A stretch of 64,000 bases of DNA, from positions 29,917,385 to 29,981,384 of the forward strand of contig CM070594.1 in NCBI GenBank assembly GCA_036346395.1, given 5' to 3'. The position numbers were made by a program, and so were the translations under genes. Below the pieces are notes generated by a model, which was not told where the DNA came from, ran no database searches, and saw only the letters and a list, made by a program, of their open reading frames with translations. Positions 45,262 through 58,277 of the stretch are shown one piece after another. How positions within the stretch are numbered: position 1 is the first letter of the stretch; each line of letters starts with the position of its first letter. Source of the stretch: Hsuehochloa calcarea. Lineage: Eukaryota > Streptophyta > Magnoliopsida > Poales > Poaceae.

Positions 45262-48200
45262 TGTGAGGACCCCTGGGTTATTTCCGTAAGACCGAGGTTT
45301 ACCTGGTCTTAAGGAAATAACTCTGGGCCTCAAGTAAATGAATTCCATCTTAACTCTATCCAAGTGAGGAGCCCTACCGAAACTAGAGCCCCGGTAATCA
45401 TGCGCGTTGCTCCTCTGCAAGCACCACATGATTATCGGTTCTCCAAACGGTCAAAGCCAACACTTAGACAAGTTAAGGTGGGATTCATCACAGCGAGTAT
45501 GAGGCCGTGTTGGCTCCCAGGATCAGCGACCAACACGCTCATACTCTCATTCAACGTTGATCACATCCATACAACAACGTACATTAACAATCCAAAAGAC
45601 ATACAACATAATAGTTAAGTCTACACTATTACATAACGGCCGACCGGCCAAGTTCAAATAAGAGTGATAAATAACAGCGGAAGCAAAATAAATAAACCAA
45701 AAGTCCAGCAAGGTATGCCCATAACCCAAGGCAACCGACTGGGGTTAAAAGATAGCACAACTCGTCGAGTTAATCGCCTAAATCGCCTTCGCCGAGCTCA
45801 TCGAGCTCAAAACCGTCCTCACCGAAAAGAAAACAAAAGGCCAGCCAACATCTGGCTGAGTACAAATGCACTCGCAAGTCTTACACAAAGAAAAAGTAGT
45901 ATGCTAGAGGTTGTTCCAAAGGATGGCTCATATTGGCTTAGTTTTGCAAAAGAGACGCAACAATTAACAACCTACACATACTAGTTTCCAAGTGCCCATT
46001 TATAAATCAGATTTGAAGTAGAAGTAAAGCTCATGAATAAGTAATAACATGAATCACAAATGAATCATAAAAGTGTCAAAGTGGCGGTCCACTTTGATAC
46101 AACAACAAGTACACAATTTAACAAAGTGGTCATGTCCACTTTGCTACAACACAAGCATGAATATCCCATTCGTGACAATCCCAAGTTTTTCCACAAAACA
46201 AATATGTCAAAGTCTAACAATAGTAACTCCCGAACTCAAGTGTTGTCCATAACCTAGGACGAGGCTATTCGAATAGATTTATACCCTGCAGGGGTGTACT
46301 ACTTTACCCACACGACTTGATTAGCCCGTTAAGCCTCCAGATGCCTCCGAAAATAGCATACTTCCTATGGTATGCCGGCCGGGTAAATCAAGATATGGTC
46401 ATTTTTAGCAAGAAGATTTCATTATGCTAAGTCCCTCAACCTTGGGCTCCTAGGCGACATAAGACGTTACGGTCTATATGCCCTATCGGCCCGCAAGGAA
46501 CATAGGGTTTAACGGCCCTATGGCCTCACAAAACCACCGTGGGGCTCAACACAATAAAACCTTCCCCCTACTTAACCATACGGCTCCCAACCCGCATGTG
46601 ATAGCACGAATGTACTTGAATCAACGACGTTACCAAAGTTCGGTCCTTGTTGGTCTAGACAAGACAATCCACATACCCAATCTCGTGCACGAAGGCACCT
46701 TCACTAGCATCCACTTGTCCAGACCCAAATCTCATTTTAAATGACAAAATTTTAACTCTTGAAACAGATACGAAGATCTGAAATAAACCAAAAAGTTATA
46801 AAGTTTGTATATCCCATGACTGTCGGGCTATTCCCGCCAATCAAACTATCGTTCTAGACTTGCATGGCTAAGCAACACATACCACGTAAGTCACACAACT
46901 TATCCTAAGTATTTCAGTACTGGAATAATTTAAGGATAACCACAATGACAAGACAATAGGATGTATCTAACTATTCAACACAAAAATAGCGACATTAATA
47001 AAATAGCATGCAAGCAAATATCATTGCACTAACTTAACAAAAACTGGGATCAAATATGATGCAAAAGAAAGTTCAAATGATGCTTGCCTTGCTGGGAGTT
47101 CACTTGCTCACTCTCGGTTACGTAGTCGTTCATTTGCGACAACTCGGACTCTATAGAAATAGCGATATCGAATGAACACCGAGAAAAGCCAAAAATTCAA
47201 AGTTCTCAAAAATGAATGAAATTTTCACAGTAGCTAGATTATGATTTTATATGAATTTAGGTGAAAGAATTATTTCATTTGGATTTCGTATGTGAAAGTT
47301 ATGACAGTTTGAAAATCGGTTTTGGGAAAAATGCTGAAAAATGGGCTTCGGTTACTGTTCATCCGAAATCCAAATTTTAGCACAAATTTGTAGAACAGTG
47401 GTGAAGAAAATGATTACATATATAAATATATGATAACATTATATGACCAAAATAAATTGGTTCAACTCATTAGGAGTTTATATGAATTAGTTATGAATTT
47501 TCAAAGTTAAAAACATTTTGTAGTGTTAATTCTTTTCTGAAATTTGTACCACATAAAAATACTTTTTAACTCAATCTAACCTCGCCTCGTCATAATCAAA
47601 GTAACCAATCCAACCACACAATGCCCTTTATTAATGATTTTCCAACTATACAACATATTCGATAATTGTACAAAATCCACCGACTTGTGGGCATAAGACC
47701 ATGCCTAAATCCATCAATCATTCTCTGATAAATTATTTAAGCTAATACTAGCTATCTAGCTCTACTAGTCTCACCTCGGAAATTCATATTTGCATCCATC
47801 CAAAATTTCCACAGACCGAGGTTTATTTTACCAACCGACTCCTAATGGACTTAACAATCTAATAACACACCCATCATCCAATCGCTCACTTACCGATCAA
47901 CTCATATTCATACCACCGAACTTAGTCGTGCACCACCTCTACCAATCCAATCATATATGTGCCACTACGATCAACTAATAATCCTTTATCTAGTAATCTA
48001 ATTAAGGGTACAAATATATCAACTCGACACATAGGACTTAACTACTACATACACGGTAATCCAAATATTTATCCGAAATCAAAGAATCCAATCATACCTT
48101 CTCCCAATTGTAGCATGTATAACTCACATAGATATTAATTAAACCATCCAACCAACTTGCTCACGATTAAATAAATTGTCCGATTCAACATTCATATTTC

Positions 48201-48974
48201 CTTAATCATCATCACAAGACCTATCCCTCAAGTAATAATTCATAAAATCCTCATACGTCATATCTCCTAAAACGACTAATCCAATGTGACATGAAACCTC
48301 CAATTAATGTCTCATCCAAAGATCACGACTAACTTCCATGCGACTTTATATTAATACCGTCTGATCAATTAATCGACTCGTATATTTTATCTAGCATCCA
48401 CCGATCAAAGATACATATTCCGCTACGACGATAAAATTATTTGTATCTATCGACATACATCTCATGAACACGCCTACGCACAAATACAACCTAACCGGAT
48501 AATTATACCGGTCATAAGCCACCAAAATATTTTTATAAATATATATGTAAAAATAGATGCCATGCTCATGACTAATATTCAACATGCACAACTAATATCG
48601 TAAACGTGATTGAACACTAAAGATTTTTACCGCGGCACTAGGCGTGCAAAATATCATCGGACTTCTTCTCGGCTACACGTCCACGTCCACCGTAGTCGTC
48701 GCCGTTCCTGCGTCCGTTTGGCCTCTCGTCCGTGTCCACCGTAGCCGTCGCCGATCTCGGCCACGCCCACGGAGCCGCCTTGCGGATGCCGCCACCGGTC
48801 TTGATGCCTCGTTGTCCTCCGTTGCGGCTCCCCTCGGCTCGGTCGGGCCTTGGCGTCCGCATCCACGGCCGTGCCGCTCACCCGCTGCCTTACCTCCTCG
48901 CCACGACACCATCGTCTTCGTGCGGTGTAGCGCCACCTTCACGCCGGTTTGTCATTGCCGGCTCGACTTTGGCC
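45262..48974 (-). mobile_element. Solo LTR H, left part
   Basis: Starts TGTGAGGACCCC. With the right part (58278-59889) it makes one ~5.3 kb LTR ending GATGTTACA. It is related to the F LTR (26521-30551) by the GTGAGGACCCC end and by the stretch near 46253-46400. Flanking TTTCT duplications and the absence of any gag or pol argue for a solo LTR. The GC-rich frames at 48640-48990 lie inside it and show no protein family. Element B is inserted at 48975. Confidence 0.8.
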
Positions 48975-51600
48975 TGTAACACCCCAGCCCAACACTGAGC
49001 CTAGAATGCCACCACACTACACTTTAAACTAATAATTATCGACACACTATAAAATTACATCAAGGAAACAATGATAATCATATCAATAGACCACAAACTA
49101 GCATGTAATTATGGATCAAGCAACAATGAATAAGCAATGGGAATTATAACCAGGTAAATAATCCAAAGTAGTAGCAATCAATGAAGCCAAATTAATAAAG
49201 CAAATAGTCTAGTCCAAATGATGTCCTAACTTTTATTCAACCTCTAACATGTCCATGTGTAAACCAATATTGAATGAATAATTATCATGGCGAATGATCA
49301 TGTGATGTCCATGTGCTCTACTCGCTCTCAATTACGGCAGCCTCGAAGATCACCTAAAAACAACAGTAGAGCAAGGGTGAGTCCACGACTCAGCAAACGC
49401 ATCCATAAACAACGAACAATAATAAATCAACAGCATTCAATAACTTCATTATCATCACATGCACTTCTATTAACATTCTCATTCATCAATCTCAAATATC
49501 AATGCAACTCTATTCTATATGTCCACATGCACTTCTTTCGCGTATACCGGTATAGCGTGAGTGAATGCTCGCGACAACATTCACTCTCAAGCCCGTTCCT
49601 CCATAAGGATCGGGGACCTCCTCCACTCCCGTGGAGTTGTGATCATCGTGATCACCTTCTCTTATGCAAAGATGCTTATGAATGCAAACATGCAAACTCC
49701 ATCATAAACATCATATCCAACTTTCCATCATGCTCATCAACAAAGATATAAACATACCAATTCATTGTTTGCAATTAAACCAAATAAAAGCACAACAATA
49801 ATGGTAATAGAAGATAAAGAAAACAGTGATCGATCATTGATCGCTGTCTACCATGCACTTGCCTTTACTAGTTGCGACGCACAATTTGGCTAGCAGATGG
49901 CAACAAGTACGACGCTTCTCCTACAATAAATACACACATCTCAATACAAACTACAGCATCATACGAATAACAATCCATATACATCGCTCCTACACGTCCC
50001 CAAATATACCACGTTACGCCGGTATCGAAAAGCTACCCATTGCTGTCCGGTTACTAAAAAGAGCATAACTTTTGACTCGAAAGTCCGATCACCACAAACC
50101 ACCCCATTCTGGATTCTTTATAAAATTACCCACATTTTCTTAGATTACGAAGACTTCTAATTAAATCATCTAACCCTCCGTATTTAGCCCGGAAAGCCGA
50201 TCTGTCCGCTTCGGAACAGCAGTCTTCCAAATTCATAACTTTTGTTTTACTCAACCAAAATACGCGTTCTCAGATCCTACAGAACCATTGGACAATTATC
50301 TACAACTTTCATGTAGATCAAAAACTCTAATTAAGTCATTTACTATTTTTAACAACTGATCTACCAAAACAGCACCGAAAGACGATAACCCTAAAAACAG
50401 CAGGCTTCCGAAAATCATATCTCGAAACCTACTTGTCCGATTGACAGGATAAAATATGCTAAAGAAAGCTATCGAAATTATCTACATTTAACTAGTAGAC
50501 GATAATTCCAGGATTCGCCCTTAAGGTATCCGAATAAATCATACAACCGAGCAGCATAATAAACAAATCTATTATTCGACTCTTCGATTAGAAAATTATA
50601 AAACCTCACTAATTACTCTAGATCATAATATCTAATTAACAGCACAAAGAAATCGGTAAAAGAATTACCAACCAAAACACGTCGGCCAAGCAAGGAATGG
50701 ATGACGTGCGGCCGCAGCCTTCGGACTCGGCGACGTCCACGCGCCCGGCAGGAAAAACAAAGAAGCGGAGATCAATCTTGGTAGAACCGACAAAGACAAA
50801 GAAAGCGGCGGCAAAGAAAAAAGGCGACGCTGCGCAGCCTTCGGCTTCGGCTTTACGCTAGCGGCGCATGCAATCAATCGGCAGTAGCTTCACTCGGCGC
50901 AGGATGGCAGCAGCAGAACCGATTAACCGGCTCGGCGAAACAAAAAAAAATAAATGACCGACAAAGACTGCAAAGAAGACAAAGATTAGGCGGCGATGGC
51001 GCGATCCACGCAACGCAGGCAAGCAAGCAGACAGGTAATACTGGCGGAGCGGCAAAGAAAGCAATGATTGGCTTGGCTACTGAAAAGTCAAGCAGAATTC
51101 CAGCCAGGGCTTGGTCGCAAGAGACGCATGGCAAGAGGATGCCCGATCTGCAGACGGCCCAGCGCGCGGCAAAGAAGCGACAGCGAGAATCAGGCGGCTT
51201 CGGCGTGAGGCGGTCTGCAATCGCAGACCTCGCAAGGCGCAGGAAAGCGATGCATCGGCTCCAAAGACGCGAGAAAGCGATCTGGTCTTCAGCGGCGACA
51301 CGCAGGCGCGACGCGGCTAAGAGGCTACGATGCACGCGCAGGAGAGCGAAAAAACAACCGCGGCGGCGGTTTTGGAAAAAAAAAAAAGAAAAGAAGCTAG
51401 GGTTTTCTAAAGACTCCACAATCCATTTATATAGTCCCAAAAATTCCGAAAATTCTATTTTCCAAAATTCTTTTTATTGAATTACGCTCAAGACCTTAAT
51501 TCTTTAACTAATTAATTTACTTATTGATACCATTTAATTAATTACGCTCCGACCCTTAAGACGCGATTAATAATATTTATTTATTTTTCGGAGTATTACA
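48975..51600 (-). mobile_element. Element B 3' LTR
   Basis: 2626 bp from TGTAACACCCCAG to CGGAGTATTACA, followed by the polypurine block. Same family as element 2's LTR. Its sister is 55652-58277. The stretches 49850-50700 and 56520-57370 look identical, while 49290-49640 and 50740-51340 differ from the sister in dense patches. The frames 51064-51480 (+) and 50874-51440 (-) fall in the GC-rich leader and are not conserved in the sister, so are not genes. Confidence 0.92.
51396..51433 (-). promoter_or_regulatory. TATA box and telo-box-like motif of LTR B
   Basis: On the minus strand TATATAAAT (51425-51433) is followed by AAACCCTAG (51396-51404). Same arrangement in the sister LTR at 58074-58110. 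Confidence 0.7.
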
Positions 51601-51689
51601 TTCTACCCCCCTTAACGGAATTCGACCCCGAATTCTAATCGCCGATCTACTCAAACAAAAACTACACTGCTGAAATTAAACAACAAAAT

Positions 51690-52190
51690 AACACGTACTT
51701 GACGTGAACAACTCCGGATACTGCTCGCGCATGCGAGACTCCAACTCCCAAGTCGCCTCTCTCTCGGACTGATGCGTCCACAGCACCTTGACGTATGCCA
51801 ACGTCTTGTGCCTCAGCACTCATCTCGTCAATTTTTGGTACACTCAACTGACAGAAGTCGAAGGTACGGTCTTACTTGGTGGTCAACGGCTCTAAGAAAA
51901 CCTTGTAATCCTGATCTCTCAAATACTACCTTGACATCGGGTTATACAAAATGTTGTGTGCCCTACGCATGGACACGGGACGGTCCTAATGATACACTTT
52001 CTTCCAAAAATCTCCACAACTTCCAGAAACAAACTAATGTAACTTGGGCCAAACTTCGTTTTGGTACCAAACCACACAATCTGTACATAACACACGGAAC
52101 TCCTGTCCTGTCTCCCAATCAACCACTTCACATTTGCAAGGAGTACCTCCTTTAACCAGGAACGCACAACCAAGCTAGTTTCAAACAAAC
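51690..52190 (-). pseudogene. Element B pol tail relic
   Basis: On the minus strand, in shifting frames, FGTKTKFGPSYI (compare FGTKGKLSPRYVGPF in element 2) precedes a stretch equivalent to HNVFH...YLRD...LEPL. A chromodomain-like end (VLWTH, SEREATWEL) at 51720-51800 comes next. It lines up with element 2's 23540-23950. Notably, words here keep CTG and CAG (GTGCTGTGG and ATCAGTCCGAG, 51764-51786, minus sense) where element 2 has CCG and CGA. Confidence 0.75.
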
Positions 52191-55100
52191 TCTTTTATAA
52201 ATAGAACCCAACTGAAAACAAAGGATTCTCATCGCAATCACGCGTTACCAACTCCCCATCAGAATAGTCAAATCCAAAATCAAAGATTCATCACAAAAAC
52301 CTTTCCATTTTCCAAATAGGCTGTTTGCAAATAAACACCACGTAAGCCAAAAGAGAAAACATTCGAATGCCAAAATCAATCACTTTTTTTTTTTTAAATT
52401 AGAAAGAATCACATGCCAACGTAACGCCAACTCAAATTGTAAATGACCTCTGTCATAAACACACTGCTCAAACAAGGATCAAGAGGGCATTTCACTACCC
52501 GAGGAATCAATCTTTTTTTTTTCTCAATTTTTTTCTTTTAGGAATAAACTCTCTCTCAAATCATAGGATTTCAAATCATCACACTAACTCATTCCTCTTA
52601 ATTAGTAATCTCAAAGCGATGCTCAACCTGAGAGCAACAACCGCGCCCATTTAGAGAGACTCTACTAACCCATAAAAAGATACTGTAGTCCCCTCCTCTA
52701 CCAAAGAAACTATTTTGACAAATGATTCCCAACACCTCAAATAAAATCTACACCCCCAATCACATCACCTCAATCTTTTAGGGATAATCAACTTGAAATT
52801 CTCTACACACACACACTGATTTAAAACCAAAGGATTCTATCAATGATCATCATACTATTTGGAATCCACTTTTGTTCTACTACTTCTACACATGATCATT
52901 GGGCAACCAAGATTCTAGCATAAAACACATGCTCAATTTCAACAGCCAGGACTCCTAAAGTGACTTCTGGTATACTTGATAGAAATCCGCATACTCGCTG
53001 TCTAGAATTCCCACAATCCAAACAATATCCTCAATCATTAATATCAACCATCATCACTAATCAATTGACTGCCCAAAACGATTTACTTCCCTAATATTGG
53101 ACCCTCAAAAAAACCACACCATTCAATTTCACCTACATAACCTTGCAAAGTATACCATCACAATATCCCAACTATTCGATAAATCCAATACTCCACCATC
53201 ATGAACAAATATTCTTGGATCGCTATTCACTATAGGTCCTACCAATTGTAACAATATAATCATTTTTGTCCCAACGACCATAATTCCTTTTAGATCCAAT
53301 TCTCTATGAGATTTATATCATGAAATGAATTCATCCTCTAATGTTCCTCAATTAACTTGCAACCCAGGGTCTCACAACATCATATACTTGACCACTATTA
53401 ACCAGTTCCCAATATACACTCTTTAAGGTTTTGTAAAACAAATCGACTATTCCTTTCTCAAAAGAAGAGACAAATAAAAAGATTTTTTTTTTTTTTTTTT
53501 AAGACCAAATCACATTAATCACTTAAGAACCAATAAAGCTTTCCGACTCGTCACTTGCTCAAACCAATTTCATCTACCAAATAAATCATGAACTCCGAAA
53601 GTTCATGAATTCAAAACTCCAAACCTTTCATTCAAACGATATTACGAAAGGCGATCAAATTACATTTTTTTCTAAAAGAATCATCACCACATGAAGCCAC
53701 AATCCCTTACAGACAATCTTTCTAACATTAAGAATAATACACTCTTCACATGATTCAATATCGTCAACTCTTCCATTAATAAGCCCCGGAAAGTTCACCA
53801 AATTGTTCCGTACTACTTTACCATCACATCTTCAAAATGAGATTATACCAAAACCATGCAACCTCCCTACAACAACTACTTTATATTAGAAGGGATCCAC
53901 TACCCAAATTAAAAGGTTTTATCAAAACCCTTTCATCACGGATATGCTATTATCTGACTATTCCACAATTGTCTAGGTATAAGCCACCTATTAAATCACA
54001 CCAGCTCAACTCTTAGTGATGTTCAACACCAAACTTTAACACTCAGCAATTGCACTCCAACCATTGTTGTTATCAACTAGCTTTCTTATGATGTCTAGCT
54101 GCTACCTATTTTCATTTGCGAATCACTTGAATATTTACCAACACATATCCAGTTGTTCCTCCTCACATTTAGTTTTCAACAAAATCACCCTAAATCTTCA
54201 AAAGTCAAAATCTTCTCTCGATCAAAAGTCTCAACAACACTATAATCAAATTCATCGTGTCATTCCATAAAGAAGAACTATCCGAACTCCTCCTCAGAAA
54301 TTCTAGATCCACCGGTATTCAATCCCTTCAACCTTTTGTACACAATTCCAATAATTAATCATACTAAGGTATATGTAAAGCTATCAACCAAATATGATCA
54401 CCAAGTGTCTACAATGAAGATAACACCACAAATAATATCTATTAAGGCAATAACCTAGCATCTCCTCAAGTTTCCTTTACACACAATTAGTTTAATCCAT
54501 TGGTACCAAATCCAATAAATCCAACAAACTAATCAATTTTAATGTCCAAGCCGGTTCATCAACGTTCCATACTTCTTAATAACTCTTATGACTCCAATTA
54601 GGTATGGACATACTCTTAGTCACTACTCAACTCGTAATTACTCTATGACAATATCAAATTAATCAAGTTCAATTCTAAGAATTTGGGTTAAGACCAATCA
54701 TGCATCACGCTCTGAGATCCGACACGATACTCATACCTTATCAATGAACTTCTATGTTTACCACCTCTAGCTTAAACATAACAAGTCAACACAAAAGGAT
54801 TTTAACTCTTTTCGTAAAAAAATAGGCATTAAACTTCAAAGACTAAATAATCCAAAAGAAATACATAAAGCCAAAGTTTTCACATGTTAAAGAACTTGCA
54901 ATAGAAAACTTTCAGTATCCAGAATACCAAGTGAATAAATAGGTCATATTTTTCAATAGGAAGGGCGGAACTCCCACGAAAAGATCAATCTTGTTGTTAA
55001 CCGATGTTCACACAAAGCAACAATAGATCAACAAATCATGGGAACAAGTAATGGCTTTATGGAACCAAAGGAGACCAATGAAATATCCCCCGCTGTATTG

Positions 55101-55269
55101 TAAACACTATCTCAAGGAAAACTCATCAACCGCAACTATAACCAGAATTGCCCAAAATTCAAGCTCAAGGAAGAGAACAACTTTTATAAAGAAACTCACA
55201 CACAATACCTATAACTACTGTAATCAAAGTAGCTACCTCTCTATTCCCATACCACGAATGGTGGTGTAA

Positions 55270-55391
55270 CTCGTAAAACCTGGGCCACAACCACGATCTC
55301 AAGCGCCTCGGAGGGGCCCCACGTAACCACGCCCGCGGCCCCGACCTCCACGACCGTGGCCACCACGACCACGTCATCTATCCCTCGACAT
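55270..55391 (-). pseudogene. Element B gag start relic
   Basis: From a minus-strand ATG at 55391: MSRDR, a stop, then RGRGGHGRGGRGRGRG, the Arg/Gly start of gag seen in elements 1 and 2. Beyond about 40 codons nothing readable remains. Confidence 0.75.
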
Positions 55392-55637
55392 AGCTATCAA
55401 TCACAATCAACATTATATAAGGAGTTCAAAGCTCAAAATAAACTCATGCATCAATGAACAACATAACGGAAGCGTAAAACGATGATCGTACCTCTCTCTA
55501 ACCTACTGTGCACTAGTGTGTCAAATTTTAGGTTAGTTAACCATTAGCAAATTTTAGTTGATTTACTAATCTAAAACAAATTTTAACAATTTTAGTTTGC
55601 CTAAGTTGTTAATCTATTCACCACGGACCTAAAGCCC

Positions 55638-55649
55638 GCTCTGATACCA
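55638..55649 (-). other. Primer-binding site of element B
   Basis: GCTCTGATACCA on plus. The next bases read ATCAGTAACACCC where ACTGTAACACCCC is expected, so the LTR edge itself carries a change at a CTG. Confidence 0.85.
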
Positions 55650-55651
55650 AT

Positions 55652-58277
55652 CAGTAACACCCATTTCAACACCGAGCCTAGAATGCCACCACACTACACT
55701 TTAAACTAATAATTATCGACACACTATAAAATTACATCAAGGAAACAATGATAATCATATCAATAGACCACAAACTAGCATGTAATTATGGATCAAGCAA
55801 CAATGAATAAGCAATGGGAATTATAACCAGGTAAATAATCCAAAGTAGTAGCAATCAATGAAGCCAAATTAATAAAGCAAATAGTCTAGTCCAAATGATG
55901 TCCTAACTTTTATTCAACCTCTAACATGTCCATGTGTAAACCAATATTGAATGAATAATTATCATGGCGAATGATCATGTGATGTCCATGTGCTCTACTC
56001 GCTCTCAATTACGGCGACCTCGAAGATCACCTAAAAACAACAATGAGAGCAAGGGTGAGTCCACGACTCAAAAACGCATCCATAAACAACGAACAATAAT
56101 AAATCAACAAAGATTCAATAACTTCATTATCATCACATGCACTTCTATTAACATTCTCATTCATCAATCTCAAATATCAATGCAACTCTATTCTATATGT
56201 CCACATGCACTTCTTTCACAGATACGGTATAGCGTGAGTGAATGCTCGCGACAACATTCACTCTCAAGCCCGTTCCTCCATAAGGATCGGGACCTCCTCC
56301 ACTCCGTGGAGTTGTGATCATCGTGATCACCTTCTCTTATGCAAAGATGCTTATGAATGCAAACATGCAAACTCCATCATAAACATCATATCCAACTTTC
56401 CATCATGCTCATCAACAAAGATATAAACATACCAATTCATTGTTTGCAATTAAACCAAATAAAAGCACAACAATAATGGTAATAGAAGATAAAGAAAACA
56501 GTGATCGATCATTGATCGCTGTCTACCATGCACTTGCCTTTACTAGTTGCGACGCACAATTTGGCTAGCAGATGGCAACAAGTACGACGCTTCTCCTACA
56601 ATAAATACACACATCTCAATACAAACTACAGCATCATACGAATAACAATCCATATACATCGCTCCTACACGTCCCCAAATATACCACGTTACGCCGGTAT
56701 CGAAAAGCTACCCATTGCTGTCCGGTTACTAAAAAGAGCATAACTTTTGACTCGAAAGTCCGATCACCACAAACCACCCCATTCTGGATTCTTTATAAAA
56801 TTACCCACATTTTCTTAGATTACGAAGACTTCTAATTAAATCATCTAACCCTCCGTATTTAGCCCGGAAAGCCGATCTGTCCGCTTCGGAACAGCAGTCT
56901 TCCAAATTCATAACTTTTGTTTTACTCAACCAAAATACGCGTTCTCAGATCCTACAGAACCATTGGACAATTATCTACAACTTTCATGTAGATCAAAAAC
57001 TCTAATTAAGTCATTTACTATTTTTAACAACTGATCTACCAAAACAGCACCGAAAGACGATAACCCTAAAAACAGCAGGCTTCCGAAAATCATATCTCGA
57101 AACCTACTTGTCCGATTGACAGGATAAAATATGCTAAAGAAAGCTATCGAAATTATCTACATTTAACTAGTAGACGATAATTCCAGGATTCGCCCTTAAG
57201 GTATCCGAATAAATCATACAACCGAGCAGCATAATAAACAAATCTATTATTCGACTCTTCGATTAGAAAATTATAAAACCTCACTAATTACTCTAGATCA
57301 TAATATCTAATTAACAGCACAAAGAAATCGGTAAAAGAATTACCAACCAAAACACGTCGGCCAAGCAAGGAATGGATGACGTGCGGCCGCAGCCTTCGGA
57401 CTCGGCGACGTCCACGCGCCCGGCAGGAAAAACAAAGAAGCGAGATCAATCTTCTAGAACCGACAAGACAAAGAAAGCGGCGCGAAGAATGAAAAGGCGA
57501 CGCGCGCTGCGATCTTCGGCTTCGGCTTTACGCGCAGCGCATGCAATCAATCGGCAGAGCTTCACTCGGCGCGAGATGGCGGCGAGAACCGATTGGCTGG
57601 CTCGGCGAAACAAAGAAAAAAAGCGGCCGACAAAGACCGCAAAGAAGACAAGGCGGCGATCAGCGCGATCCACGCATCACGCAACGCAGGCAAGCAAGAG
57701 ACAGGTAATATCTGGCGAGCAGCAAGAACAAAGATTGGCTTTGGCTACCGAAAAGTCGGCAACAATTCCAGCCACAGGCTTGGTCGCAGCAGTACGGCCA
57801 GCAAGCAGCGAGACAGCGATCTGCAGACGGCCCAGCGTGGCGGCAAAGAAAGCGACAACAGAGAATCGGGCGGCTCGGCGTGAGCGGTCACGAGATCAAA
57901 GACCTCGCAGCACAGGGAAAGCGAATCAATCGGCTCCAAAGACGCGCAGGAAAGCAGATGCAGTCTTGGCGCAAGACACGCAGGCGCGACGCGGCTAAGA
58001 GGCGCAGCGGCACGCAGCAGGAGGAGCGCGAAAAGCAACCGCGGCGGTTTTGGAAAAAAAAAAAGAAAAGAAGCTAGGGTTTTCTAAAGACTCCACAATC
58101 CATTTATATAGTCCCAAAAATTCCGAAAATTCTATTTTCCAAAATTCTTTTTATTGAATTACGCTCAAGACCTTAATTCTTTAACTAATTAATTTACTTA
58201 TTGATACCATTTAATTAATTACGCTCCGACCCTTAAGACGCGATTAATAATATTTATTTATTTTTCGGAGTATTACA
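55652..58277 (-). mobile_element. Element B 5' LTR
   Basis: Sister of 48975-51600, ending CGGAGTATTACA. The base run GGCC occurs on both sides of element B (48971-48974 and 58278-58281), a 4-bp match in place of the usual 5-bp duplication. The 208-codon frame at 57372-57998 lies in the leader and is not preserved in the sister LTR. Confidence 0.9.

Larger units (their letters stand above)
51601..55651 (-). mobile_element. Element B internal region, non-coding
   Basis: Polypurine block at 51601-51637 and primer-binding site at 55638-55649 frame 4 kb with no open gag or pol. Runs of T (52384-52396, 52512-52522, 53484-53502) and A/T-rich text dominate. Collinear traces of gag and pol are listed separately. 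It aligns by eye with A's internal region from about 52948 (A 41668) although the two elements have different LTR starts. Confidence 0.78.

Noticed and set aside
48638..48998. Several GC-rich overlapping frames
   Set aside because: All lie within solo LTR H next to the element B insertion. Overlap on both strands is what high GC content gives by chance.
50874..51480. Overlapping 188- and 138-codon frames on opposite strands
   Set aside because: Same LTR leader region in the sister copy; neither frame is conserved between the two LTRs and neither resembles a protein family.
57372..57998. 208-codon plus-strand frame, the longest outside pol
   Set aside because: It lies in the GC-rich leader part of element B's 5' LTR, antisense to the element. 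The sister LTR breaks the frame and the composition is simple Arg/Lys/Ala from GC-rich DNA.
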